Below are positions 10,917 to 23,016 of a stretch of 64,000 nt of DNA, piece by piece; the first letter of the stretch is position 1, and each line of letters starts with the position of its first letter. Origin of the DNA: Plantago ovata (lineage: Eukaryota; Streptophyta; Magnoliopsida; Lamiales; Plantaginaceae). The translations under genes and the position numbers were made by a program. Under the pieces are notes generated by a model, which was not told where the DNA came from, made no database searches, and was given only the letters and a program-made list of their open reading frames with translations. The DNA lies in contig CM051458.1 in NCBI GenBank assembly GCA_028274465.1, positions 56,905,253-56,969,252 on the forward strand. Reading direction: 5' to 3'.

Positions 10917-12191
10917 TTAGTAGAGTTGTCTTCGACTTCGGTTGCTCTTTCGGAGCGGGATTTTCGCAGTGATCATTATCATAGTTAAGCCTACTACGAT
11001 CTTGGTTAGGGCCATAAGTTTGACTAGCCGGTGCATATCCTTGATTGTTCCGGAATCCTCTTCTCCAAATCCACCTCGAGGATTCCTACCATCTTGTCCG
11101 TAGCTAGCTTCTTGAGTACCAAATTCCGTAGCAAAGGCTTCCTCTCCGCCTCCTTGAACCCAGTTGCCATCATCATATGCAAGCTCCGATCTACACATAT
11201 GTGCCCCATGCCCATAGTTCTTGCATATTCGTAAAAATTCATTTGATACAGATGTTCCAGTGGCGCTCTTGAGGACTTGCTTCAATTCGTTGGTAAAGCA
11301 CTCGAATCGATCCCCATTCCCCCCATACATAGGGGCTTCTTGAGTAGGTGGAGCTTCAGGTCCACGTCTCCTAACCATTGCTCTTGGGTCCTTGAATTGC
11401 GAACCCTTAGCAAGCCTTTCGAAAACCGCCCAGACGGCTTCCGCGGTTTCCTCCCAAATATTGCCACGGCATTGGAAGTCCACCACTTATTGGTTCTCGA
11501 ACGTTAGTCCATTGTAGAAGTGTTGGACTAGATCCGAAAGCTCAAAACCATGGTGAGGGCACTTGTTCATGAGGTCTTGGAACCTTTCGAACGCGGTGTA
11601 GATGGTCTCATTTTAGTCTTGTTTGAACCCAGTGATTTGCGCCTTGAGCGCGGTAGTCAAGGTGTGAGGGAAGTATTTTTCCATGAAAGCTGAAAAAACC
11701 TTCTCCCAAGTGTCCAGCGAGCCCGCCGGTAGAGAACTCAACCATGACTTGGCTCTGTCGCCAAGCCCCATAGCAAAAACCTTCATCCTCAACTCATCCG
11801 TTGTTATTTCAGCTCCGGGTCGTGGGAGTTGGTTGACGAAATCATCGATATCGTGCAAGTAACCCATCACATCTTCCCTTGCTAAGCCATAGAACCTCAG
11901 AAGTTGTTGGAACGCGTGGTTCTTGATTTCCAGATCACGAGTTGCAGATGAAAGAACAATCGCCGGTCCCCTCATACGATCCTTGGAGGGTTGAACCCAT
12001 GCTTTCAGTGGAATACCTTCTGCCATTACGTCGATTTCCTTGAAAAGACAGAGTAGAGATTCAGAGAAATCGGTATCCTCTATTTCCTCTAGTTCACGCC
12101 TTCGAAGTAGTCGCCTTCTTTGGTGGTAGACTCTGTCGATCTCAGCAATTGAATCAGCAAGCGGTGTTCCTCTAGATCGTGTATGTCGCAT
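10917..12191 (-). pseudogene. Athila-like gag with two stops
   Basis: This is the capsid protein of the Athila-like element. One frame runs from ATG 12191 to 10917, broken by a TAA near 11614 and another stop near 11487; without them it would be about 424 residues. The gag core is recognisable from LRFYGLAREDVMGYLHDI, then ITTDELRMKVFAMGLGDRAKSWL, WEKVFSAFMEKYFP and AERFQDLMNKCPHHG. A zinc-knuckle-like motif CKNYGHGAHMC lies near the C-terminus. It is followed by the protease ORF and preceded by the PBS. The nonsense changes mean this copy cannot make a full gag. Confidence 0.8.
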
Positions 12192-12315
12192 ACACTATCT
12201 GTAACAAGCTAGAAAAGGAGTATCAGAGAGAGATTAAATAGGAAAATAAAAACAACTAGAACTAGGAATTGAATGCTAAAAATATAAAAAAGCTAAACAG
12301 AAAAATTGAGTATAG

Positions 12316-12333
12316 TCCCCGGCAACGGCGCCA
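12316..12333 (-). promoter_or_regulatory. Primer-binding site of Athila-like element
   Basis: On the minus strand this reads TGGCGCCGTTGCCGGGGA, the 18-base PBS characteristic of plant Athila/Tat elements and complementary to a tRNA 3' end, usually given as tRNA-Asp. It is three bases from the end of the 5' LTR. Confidence 0.92.
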
Positions 12334-12336
12334 ATT

Positions 12337-13542
12337 TGATGAACTGGTTTAAAACTTGTCAAATTCTAGTTAATCAAATAAATTTGTATTGAGCCAAAGG
12401 CAATTCACAACTACAACGAAAACCGTAGTGCAACAGTAAAATAACCTCGAGTGTCGATCTCTAAGGACTATAACTAGCTTTATCTAATCTAACTTAAGAA
12501 TATAAAATCAACAAACTACTTAGCAAAGGTTTTTCTTATCAGATAATGGAGGCTGGTGATAGTATGATCATTCAAAGCATAGCAGGTTAATAATCATGCA
12601 TGAAGTACCCGATTTTGCATAGAGATCTTTGATCAATGAATTGTCCAATTGTGTTCCGTTATTATTCAACACTAAGAAGATAGAGGTTTTAGATAGATCA
12701 AAGAAATAAAGCAATAACTCAAAGCCTAATGCGCGATATAGCCATTAGCATAATTATCAACCCTTCGCTAAGAAATCACATACTATCACCAACGAGAAAT
12801 TTAGCTACTCATAGATGTCATGCAATCAACAGAAATCGTAGCAAGATTGAATGAAAACATGTTGAAAGATAAATAAATATAAATAGAAAAACTGTAAGAT
12901 ACAATGTTACCGAAGGTTGTCAATCTCCGAAGAATCGCGATCTTACAAGCTCCAAAACGCTAAGAAAAAGTATCTCCTAAGCTAAGAATCCCCAGAACAG
13001 GCTCTGGAGAATTCCTACCTAAAACTAATGAGAAAGGTGAGAGAAAAGGTCTGGAAAAGTATGAAAAACGGAGAAAACTGAGCAACTATATATAGTGATT
13101 CGGTAGGTGTGGGGCGAGTCGCCCCACACACCGGGCGATTCGCCTGGTGTTGGGCGATTCGCCCCACGTCCCGGGAAACTCGCCCAGGAGGTTCTGTCGG
13201 CTGAAAACGCATTTTCGACGCATTTTTGGATTTCTTTTCCTTTTCGGACTCGGTTTTTGCCTTCTAGTGACCTTTTAGCCTTCAGACTCGACCCCTAGAC
13301 TTCAAATCCTATCCGGAATCTTGTAGATACTCCAATTAGGCCTTCGGAACACCAATTCCTTGTCTACTTCAATATAATTGCCCGAAAAACTTCGTTTTTC
13401 ACCCAAAACCTGTAAAATACAAACTAAAGGGAAACGTGACACTATTCTAATAAAATGCACTAAAATATAGCTAAATTAACATAGAGGATAGCTGAATTGG
13501 TGAAAAAAGACTCAAATGAAAGTGTAAAATACACGTTCATCA
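12337..13542 (-). repeat. 5' LTR of Athila-like element
   Basis: This is the 1206-bp promoter-side LTR; on the minus strand it starts TGATGAACGTG and ends CAGTTCATCA. A minus-strand TATA box lies at 13085-13096. Upstream of it, at 13110-13190, are four GC-rich palindromes, one more than in the 3' LTR of the same element. The remaining sequence is nearly identical to 3526-4702. Confidence 0.92.
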
Positions 13543-13547
13543 GCATA

Positions 13548-13858
13548 CTAGTCTCAGCTGGTTCATTCAGACCCCTACATCCGAGATGAACCTCGACTAG
13601 GGAGAGTTTGGGATAGATGATAACTCACATAGATCCCACTATCTGTGTGATCGGTCATCTATCTGAGGGGACATGTTTAATATCAATACAGACAGGAATA
13701 GAGATATGATATGTTGTATGCCTGGTGTAATATAAATATGAAAGTGATACTCAATAGTCAAACAACAAACATATATTATATTACGTTGACCTGTGTAATA
13801 GTACATATATGCCCTTAATAAGAGCTGCATGCCCTTAATAAAGACTGTCTCTAGAACA
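13548..13858 (-). mobile_element. Copia 5' LTR, outer part
   Basis: This is the continuation of the minus-strand Copia LTR beyond the Athila-like insertion. On the minus strand it begins TGTTCTAGAGAC, and beyond it, from 13859, the plus-strand Copia coding sequence starts. The boundary is inferred from the TG start and from where the neighbouring frame becomes readable. No TSD can be checked because the other LTR is outside the window. Confidence 0.6.
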
Positions 13859-15678
13859 TATACACTATCACATTGAACCTGGAAAGGGAAAGTGTATTAT
13901 AAGCAGGGATGTCCAGTTTAATGAAGATGTGTTACCTTTGAAGGACAAGCAGGCAGGTGTTGACAGTGGGGGTTCACCCAATCCCGCACTCAACCTCGAC
14001 TCTGCAGAAAATACCAGAATGGAGTTGGAAGAAGAGAGAGTTCACTCTCAGGTGGAGCCCACAGTGGAGGATGATGTTGCAGGTGTTGAGCCTATATTAC
14101 CAGTGAATGAGGAGTCTAGTAGTAGCTCAGAGACAGATGGTTATGATCAACCTGATCAGGAAGTTGGTGAAACTTCAAACTATCAACATATAGGATATCA
14201 AGGATACGCACAGGGAATTTCAGTTGAGGTGGAGTCTGAGGATGAAACTGATATAACACCAGGAGAAGTTGTTTGGGCTATGGAGCAGGTTGATACACTC
14301 AGTGTTGGACAAGGGGTTGAGGCAACCCTGACCAGAACTCCAGAACAATAGGTTTATAATCAGGTTCCAGAATACTCAGGTACTGAATGTGGAGCTCTGG
14401 ATGATGCGTCTCAGGAAAATGAATGTAATGGAAGACATGGGGATAGCTCAGAGAATCTTAGGAATGGATATTTGCAGAGATTCATCAGACGGAATGTTGT
14501 TTTCATCTCATTCCAGGTGTCTATTGAAGGTTTTGACTAGGTTCAATATGAAGGATTGTGGAAGTGTGGAAACATCTATGGTGCCAAGGGTACAATGTTC
14601 TGATGAGCAATGTTCAAAGATTTAGAGGAAGCTAAGTTACATGTCAAGAGTATCTTATGTAAGTGCAGATGGAAGGATCTCGTATGTGGATGATATGTTG
14701 ATTGCTAGCAGGTCAATGGAGGAGATTGAAACACTTAAAGGGAAGTTGCAGGAAGAATTTGAGATGAAGGATCTTGGGGATGCAAGTAGAATTCTTAGGA
14801 TGCATATCACTAGGGACAAGAAGGAGAAGAATATGTTTCTATCTCAGCCTAGTAATCTCATGAAGGTTCTAGCCAAGTTCAATATGTCAAATTGCAGTAG
14901 TGTGGTTACTCCTATTGCACCTAGGGTGAAGTTATTTGAGGAACAATGTCCTAAGGATGATGCAGAAGCAAGGATTATGTCAATGATACCTTATGCAAGT
15001 GCATTTGGAAGTATTATGTATACTATGATTTGATGCAGGCCTGATCTTGCATATGCTATGAGTGTTATCAGCAGATACATGGGGAATCCTGGGAGAAGGC
15101 ATTGGGATGTTGTGAAAGAGGTTCTCAGATACTTAAGTGGCACAAGGATGATGGGAGTCATGGGACTGAGGTTCAAGAGAAGCAATGATATCCAGAATCC
15201 ATTGGTTGGATATGTTGATGCAGATTTTGCAGGAAACTTGAATGGAAGAAAGTCTATCACAGGGTATGTGTTTACTTTGTTTTGCACAACAGTTAGTTGG
15301 AAGCCAAGTCAGAAGTCTGTGGTTTCAATATCTACAACAGAGGCGGAGTTCATGACTATCACTGAAGGAGTTAAGGAAGCTATCTGGTTGGGTGGATTTT
15401 TGAATGAGTTGGGTGTCCAACAGGATCATGTGAATATTCACTGTGGCAATCAGAGTGATATTATGTTGACTAAGCATCATGTGTACCATGAAAGGACAAA
15501 GCACATTGATGTAAGGTTCTTCTTCATCAGAGATATCATTGCCAAGGGGGTTGTGAAGATAAAGAAGATGCATACATCTTGGAATGCATCAGATGCTATG
15601 ACTAAGGCGCTTCCAGGACCAAAGTTTAGGTTTTCCTTGGAACTTGTGGGTGTCAAGTCAGGAAGGGGTTCATCCTAA
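13859..15678 (+). pseudogene. Copia pol, RT-RNase H part, rearranged
   Basis: This is the 3' half of a Tork-like Copia polyprotein. It opens with the integrase-RT linker (CIISRDVQFNED), then an acidic stretch (13929-14351). After a frameshift one frame runs 14389-15678, with stops at 14623-14625 and 15031-15033. It holds a first RT segment (AQRILGMDICRD, RFNMKDCGSVET), then a second one starting at SYVDDMLIAS with the same motifs again (ASRILRMHITRD, KFNMSNCSSVVT). RNase H follows with GYVDADFAG, KSITGYVF and STTEAEF, ending near TKALPGPKF. The catalytic N-terminal RT fingers are missing. It cannot encode a working polymerase. Confidence 0.85.
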
Positions 15679-15805
15679 CCGCATGGATGGGAAGGGGAGG
15701 CATCTTAACCTTATAGGTGCATATGGGGGTTCATCTCAACCTTAGGGATGTATGAGTGGTGCATCTTAACCTTAGAGGTGCGTAGGGGTGTGTCCTAACT
15801 TCAGG
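15660..15805. repeat. Short tandem repeats after Copia pol
   Basis: About four degenerate units of roughly 33-38 bp each contain CATCTYAACCTTA or a variant, followed by a GGGATG/GAGGTG-like G-rich part. They lie between the pol stop and the polypurine tract of the plus-strand Copia element. Confidence 0.6.
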
Positions 15806-15887
15806 GATACAGATATCATCAATGAAGCATTGTAGAGTGGATGGTGTTGAGCTAAAGGTGTAGATTTGTGAAGTTGATGCTATCTCA

Positions 15888-15907
15888 AAACAGAAACAGA
15901 GGGTAGG
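15888..15907 (+). promoter_or_regulatory. Polypurine tract of Tork-like Copia
   Basis: The purine-rich stretch ending CAGAGGGTAGG lies directly before the 3' LTR (TGTTGAGG…). It would serve as the RNase-H-resistant primer for plus-strand synthesis. Confidence 0.75.
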
Positions 15908-16427
15908 TGTTGAGGTAGGAGTTGGTCAACCTCTGGGTGAATCTCCTGGGTCCTACAGCAGACCGGAAAAGGAAATTGTCCTTCTTCAGGATTCAATTCC
16001 TATTCGATTTCTCTTAGGTTTTGGCTGCGAATTGTATGCTATATAAAGAGATGATTACTGTATGCTTAGACCAGATCTTAGATATTCATTACAGCTTGAA
16101 GACCCGGTTCGACTACTTCGAAGGGTGATATATTATAGATTATAGGTTCTATCTTTGAGAGACAAATTTGTTCTTATTTCTTGCATACTGTTAGGGACTT
16201 GTAATTGGGATTCATATAATATAGTGGCAGCTGGTTGATCTCCGTGGAAGTAGGTTATTTACAACCGAACCATGTTAAACTCTTGTGTCTTTCTTTGCTT
16301 GCGCCCGTGCTCTGTTTTCTGTTTGTGGTTCTTGTGTGTGTGATTAATTGCATGCAGCTGATCTTGGTGGGTTTAGTTGATATTGTGAGTTTTGTGTTTT
16401 CGGTATCTGTCGTATTGTGACTCAACA
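15908..16427 (+). repeat. 3' LTR of Tork-like Copia
   Basis: This 520-bp LTR begins TGTTGAG and ends CTCAACA, a perfect 7-base terminal inverted repeat. A TATA-like CTATATAAAG lies near 16040. Directly after it the coatomer gamma reading frame starts, so the insertion point is exact. The partner LTR lies beyond the minus-strand Copia insertion, outside the window. Confidence 0.88.
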
Positions 16428-18403
<1,976 letters not shown>

Positions 18404-18690
18404 GAGTTAGTTAGTTACGGCTACCATTACCCTATACGAGACTTTTCCTTTGTTTTTTAGCTTGAGATTATTCTATAGCAGTATGCGGCAAACTAGTTAA
18501 GACAATTTATTGGAAAGACAATATATTTGATATAGTTGTATTGTCTCTGAGATCGGCCAAACGTCGATATTTACTTTTGTAGGCATCCATGCCTTGTATA
18601 TAGCCTGTTATGTAACTGCAAATTCATGCAGCCATTCTACGAACATGAGGAAGTTATGCATTATAACTAATAGTGAAGTATATATACTTC
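18404..18690. other. Unassigned AT-rich sequence
   Basis: I see no gene here. The sequence follows the last coatomer exon remnant, probably as decayed intron, and runs up to the CACTA terminus. The final coatomer exons expected downstream are absent. Confidence 0.5.
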
Positions 18691-18993
18691 CACTACTAAA
18701 AAACCAACTCATTGTAACAGAGAAATGTGACAACGAACTATGCTGTCATATGAGTATTTATTAAGACACCCAAGTTATTAAATATTACAGTTGGTTGTAA
18801 CAATGCATAACTTGGTCCCACTTGGAAAAACTAATGCAACTAAAGTCAATAAACCTTTTTCCATTATTTTAATAAATTTGTAACAACATTATTATGACAC
18901 CATGTGTCATATTTTCTTTTTGTGATACACGTGTGTTTCGGAATATATTTTATGACAGAAACTTGTAACATTATGCTACACAAAGCTGTCACA

Positions 18994-19093
18994 NNNNNNN
19001 NNNNNNNNNNNNNNNNNNNNNNNNNNNNNNNNNNNNNNNNNNNNNNNNNNNNNNNNNNNNNNNNNNNNNNNNNNNNNNNNNNNNNNNNNNNNN
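18994..19093. other. Assembly gap, 100 N
   Basis: Exactly 100 N characters fill this position, a conventional placeholder, so the real distance is unknown. It falls within the left subterminal repeats of the CACTA element. Confidence 0.98.
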
Positions 19094-19216
19094 TATTTTT
19101 AACGGTTTTTATCCAATTTATTTCCCGTCTCTGTATCCGTTCTTTATATGCCATCATAATTGATATGTGAAATCTCATTGATATCATAATTAATAATATA
19201 TTTACAATGTACTTCA

Positions 19217-19415
19217 TCATCTGTTTTTTGGATTCTATATGTATTCCATTTTGTCATTCTCTTTGTATTCTATACGTTTCTAAAAAATTTGACAAATCTT
19301 TATCTCACAACTTTATCGTGGGTCCTGCCACTAAACCAACACACTAACTCCTTATATAAACCTCCTAAAACTCCGATCCAAAAGCAAACGTATAGAATCC
19401 AAAAAAACGGATGAG
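19217..19415. repeat. MITE-like inverted-repeat element
   Basis: About 24-base imperfect inverted repeats face each other: CATCTGTTTTTTGGATTC… at the left and, read in reverse complement, CATCCGTTTTTTTGGATTC… at the right, roughly 195 bp apart. A short non-coding element with such ends fits a MITE, but no target-site duplication was confirmed. Confidence 0.5.
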
Positions 19416-20219
19416 TATGTTTTTATTTTTCTATACGTACAATTTGTTAGGTAGAATCATATATGTAATTTAGGTTACTTGATGAGGTAGTGTTGTATAA
19501 TTATTGTAATCATATATTTATCCTTTAATTTGTGGTGATTCGGGAAAAATAATTTAAATTTGCGATTTCACTCGTAATCAGGATACAAAATGAATATTTT
19601 CGAGATTGGATGTCAACAAGTGGGATCGTGGTAAGGCCAGAGTATATTGAGGGAGTAGAGCAGTTTTGTAATTGGGCTATATTCAGCAAAACAAGGAGGT
19701 CATATTATGCCGTGTAAAAAATGTGATTTTCAGTGGCCTCTCATGACCGCAATATTGTCCACTTCTCTTTATATGCAAATGGTTTTCGAGCTGGTTACCA
19801 GATTTGGAATCGGCATGGGGAAATTATCGGGTTAGAGGGTGGATACGACATCGGAGTGCAGGTCCTCTTCTGCACCAAACACATGACCTAAAATCTATTT
19901 CGAAGGCGATTGGGATTTTCTATAGTTGGTTTCTGCAGTATAATCAGTACGGGAATGAGAAACTGGTGAAAGCACATAATGAAGATGCCAACGGAGTTTT
20001 ATTGATCTCATTGTTGGTGTGGACCAACCTTGTACGAGGGGCACACCATGTCACAACTTTATTGGATCGTAAGGCCATGAGTTTTAAGACCAAGCACAGG
20101 TCAACACAGGCACAAGTGAAAGACTATATAGATAGTTGCATAAAGACAGCTTTACCGCAAGATCAACATGCCATACCTAATAGTTACTACAAGATGAAGA
20201 TGAGTTGATGAAACTTGGG

Positions 20220-21130
20220 CTGGTGTTATCAAATATGATGTATGTAAGAATAATTGTTGTATTTACTACAATGAATATGCCAATTTGAGATCTTGCCCAA
20301 GTTGTAATCAGCCGAGGTATGAGCAAAACATTGTTTGGAGCTAAAAAGGAAGTTCCATTCAAGAAGTGTGGTACTTTCCTATTACGAAGCGACTCCAAAG
20401 ATGTATATGTCAAAACAACAGCAGAGCACATGACATGGCATAAGAATTGTGAAGGATGGTCAGACCAGATGGTTCACCCGCACAAATCAAGGCTTGGATG
20501 TTTGACATTGAGCATTCCGACTTCGCTGCTGAGGCTCGCAATGTGCGTGTTGGTCTTTTCACAGATGGATTTTGCCCTACCGATAGGTTTGGATAAGCCT
20601 ACTCTTACTGGCCTGTTTTTATAACTCCGTACAACTTGCCACCTGATCTATGTATGAGAGAAGAGTTCATTTTTATGAGCCTGATGATATTTGGCCCGGA
20701 GCATCCTGGCACGAAGATAGACATTTTACTTCGGCCACTTGTTGATGAACTTAAGTCATTGTGGAGTGACGGTGCGTTTACGTGGGATTGTGTAAAATAA
20801 GAAAATTTCTAGATGTGAGTGGCTCTTATGTGGACAATTAGTGACTTCCCTGCTTACGGGATGTTGTCAGGTTGGAGTAGCCTTGGCAGGTTGTCGTGCC
20901 CGTACTGTCAGGGTGAAACAGATGCCTTTCATTTGGAGAAGGGGGCAAAACTTGCTGGTTCGATTGCCATAGAGATTTTCTTCCGCCCGATCATCCATTA
21001 AGGTATAATTCTACATATTACATTTCAGGTAATATCGTGGAAAAGGTGATGCAAGGGAGGAGGTCCCCTGCGCAAACGAAGCCACCATTGGATGATCTTC
21101 CTGATATTGATATAAGGCGAGAAGATGCAC
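20220..21130 (+). pseudogene. CACTA TNP2-type transposase remnant
   Basis: This is the transposase that would cut and paste CACTA ends in the nucleus. Recognisable blocks in order are a Cys-rich start (YDVCKNNCCIYYNEYANLRSC, from about 20240), WYFPITKRLQR, AEHMTWHKN, then SDFAAEARNVRVGLFTDGFCP, WPVFITPYNLPP, MREEFIFMSLMI, LLRPLVDELKSLWSDG and finally ALMWTISDFPAYGMLSGWS with CPYC. Many frameshifts and stops interrupt it; the longest clean stretch is about 60 residues (20819-21001). The assignment is firm because the block order matches TNP2 proteins. It is inactive. Confidence 0.88.
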
Positions 21131-21145
21131 AGTTTCCAGGATAAT

Positions 21146-21231
21146 TGTAAGTTGTAAAACCACGTCTCTTCTTGATGTGTTGTGACCAGTTGCATACTTG
21201 TAAGTTGTAAAACCACGTCTCTTCAAAATGA
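21146..21231. repeat. Short tandem duplication
   Basis: A unit starting TTGTAAGTTGTAAAACCACG occurs twice, about 51 bp apart, with the second copy diverging after the CTCTTC word. It lies just after the transposase remnant. Confidence 0.75.
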
Positions 21232-21340
21232 TTTTGAGTGTATTGCATGTTTAACTGTGATGATGGTATTTGTTTTATTATTAAAAAAATGAAAACATGA
21301 AGTCATTGCTTTACTGAAAATTCTTTGTGGTACTTTGCAG

Positions 21341-21449
21341 GGTGCACGAGCATGGAGGTGAACTTATCCTCCATGTCAGCTGTATTTTGGAGAGAAACAT
21401 TGCTGATATGTCCCCAGATGAAGCTGTAAAGTATTGTGAGGAGAACAAG
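21341..21449 (+). pseudogene. Obg-like ATPase 1 (OLA1/YchF) exon fragment
   Basis: This is one exon of a cellular gene lying inside the CACTA remnant. The translation contains HEHGGELILHVSCILERN followed by IADMSPDEAVKYCEENK, which closely matches the conserved YchF/OLA1 segment with EHGG, LERN, ADMSPDEA and CEENK. The exon keeps a splice acceptor (TACTTTGCAG) and a donor (AAG|GTACAAAG), and begins in phase 2, so it was copied from genomic DNA, not from mRNA. No other OLA1 exon is visible nearby. OLA1 is a P-loop NTPase binding ATP; this piece holds none of its G motifs and cannot function. Confidence 0.85.
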
Positions 21450-21660
21450 GTACAAAGGTTCGTTCAAGATCATTGTACTTCTTCATTTGGATATTTGGGA
21501 GCGCATTCTTACTCCTAAGAACATATGCCGAACTACTCCTTTAGTGTCCCTTGTGCTGAGAGTCGAAGTAGCTAGAAGGAGACTGTCTTACAATCATGCC
21601 TGCATCGATCAATGGCAAGAAAGAGCTACATCCTTAACTTATTGATGAAAGTTAAGTGTT
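21450..21660 (+). other. Unrecognised coding-like stretch in CACTA
   Basis: Downstream of the OLA1 exon a short frame with LHLDIWERILTPKNICR and ARRRLSYNHACIDQW is readable. I do not recognise it. It could belong to the transposon or to another captured gene. Confidence 0.3.
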
Positions 21661-22160
21661 AGCTTCAGGTTTTGATTCAGTTTTTTCGTTTTATTCAATT
21701 TATTAACGTTTTAGAATAGCACATTCATTAGCTCGTAATGTAGTTACAGATAGCATTGGCTTTTCCTGTTCAGCTTATGAGGATTCAGATGTAATTTCAT
21801 TCTCGAGTATTAATGCAAGTAATTTATCTTTAAAAAAGGACCTAGTATGAATATTGCTATTTATTTGGCCATTTTTTTATGTATTTTTTTTAATATAAAA
21901 GTGAATATTTCGTGACAGCAAGTTGTTATAACAAATATAGGAATATATATTTCAAAAAAAAAAGTAGGAATATACGTGAGGAATACGTTTATATTGTGAC
22001 AGGCAAGTGTCACACTAGAAATGTATTCATACGGGTATTTGCTATTTATTTTATGTATACACTTTTTTTTATTATGACAGACTTTGTGTTATAATATAAT
22101 TGTACAACCATGTGTGTATTTGACCAAGTATTACACTTTGTCACAGGGGATTGTCACAAT

Positions 22161-22979
22161 CAACCAATTCTTTCAATCCCCAAATAACGAAAATCTACAT
22201 TACAATTCTGGGGAAATATTTCAATTCACAACATACTTTGTACTGGGGTTAACAATTCTTGTCCCTCCACTGGTCCCCCATTGGAAATTTAAGCTGCTAG
22301 TCCCTCTGCAAAATAGTTTCACCTATGGGACCATCACGTCAGTTCTACCTTTCTTACTAAACTATTTGGGGACCTAACTGATGAAAATTCCTCCATTTCA
22401 AACCACAAGCTGCTACTTCAATTCCACCTTCCTTACCCAATTCAAAACACCCAAATGATGGAAGAAACGACCTAATCGCCCAGTTGCAATTCAGAAAAAT
22501 GGCTACACCATCTATCGGCGAGCCCCAACCTATTACAGTCGTACTACTGCTCGACCTCCATGGCTTTAAGCTCGGGATGCAGTCCAAGGAATGTGATGGG
22601 TATTGAATTCAGATTTAAAATCGGAGCTAGACGCCATGGATGGAAGCTCTGGATTTGAGCGAGCTTCCATGGGCGGCCATGGAAGCTCAGCCATGGAAGC
22701 TCAGAGCTTGAGCTTCCATGGAAGCTAGCTTGCATGGCTTCCTTCCAAGTTTTTTATTTTTTTTTCTTTTTATTATTATTTTTTTTATCTCAATAAAGCT
22801 CCAGAGTTTTTTTTTAAATTTTTTTTTTTTTTAAATAATAAAGAAGAAAGAAATGAGTTAACAACATTTGGAAGTTACAAAAATGTGTATGAACCATACA
22901 CATTGTGATTTATGTTTCTGTGTTTCTAGGTTTCTATGTTTCTGAGTTAGAAACTTAGAAACATAAATTTGGAAACATG
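22161..22979. other. Non-coding sequence with CCATGGAAGCTC repeats
   Basis: No gene is visible. At 22630-22740 the word CCATGGAAGCT and its inverse recur several times, giving overlapping hairpins. T-rich runs follow at 22750-22840. A repeat with ATGTGTATGAACCATACAC (22880-22900) recurs on the far side of the LINE at 28063-28082. Confidence 0.55.
22963..22979. repeat. LINE target-site duplication, left
   Basis: ATAAATTTGGAAACATG (17 bases) is repeated without change at 27906-27922, directly after the short A-run of the LINE. This is the length expected from target-primed reverse transcription. Confidence 0.93.
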
Positions 22980-23016
22980 AGCATTACCACATTCCACGCC
23001 AAAAAAGAAAAACCCT

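Larger units (their letters stand above)
3526..13542 (-). mobile_element. Athila-like Gypsy element lacking pol
   Basis: This is a complete LTR-to-LTR insertion of 10,017 bp on the minus strand. Its LTRs are 3526-4702 (3' LTR) and 12337-13542 (5' LTR), the PBS TGGCGCCGTTGCCGGGGA is typical of Athila/Tat elements, and the 5-bp TSD is GCATA. In minus-strand order it holds gag, an aspartic protease domain, a long spacer and a plant-transposon ORF split by a solo LTR. No reverse transcriptase, RNase H or integrase motifs are found between protease and 3' LTR, so it must have been mobilised by enzymes from another element. The two LTRs are very similar, so it is fairly young. Confidence 0.9.
18691..22160 (+). 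mobile_element. CACTA (En/Spm) transposon remnant
   Basis: The left end starts CACTACTAAAAAA, the class terminus. Subterminal repeats with GTAACA, TGTGACA and TTATGACA words crowd both the left part (18705-18993) and the right part (about 21910-22160), as in CACTA elements where the transposase binds. In between lie a TNP2-type transposase remnant and an exon of OLA1. I could not find the matching TAGTG terminus, so the right boundary is approximate and the element may be truncated. A 100-N gap at 18994-19093 hides some of the left part. Confidence 0.7.

Noticed and set aside
13107-13298. Frames with GRFAP-like repeats in the Athila LTRs (also near 9620-9823 and 58561-58773)
   Set aside because: These are translations of the GC-rich palindromes in promoter sequence, seen on both strands, with no start context.
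18864-19220. Open frames running through N positions
   Set aside because: They exist only because the 100-N gap has no stop codons; the same holds for the frames around 52575-52674.
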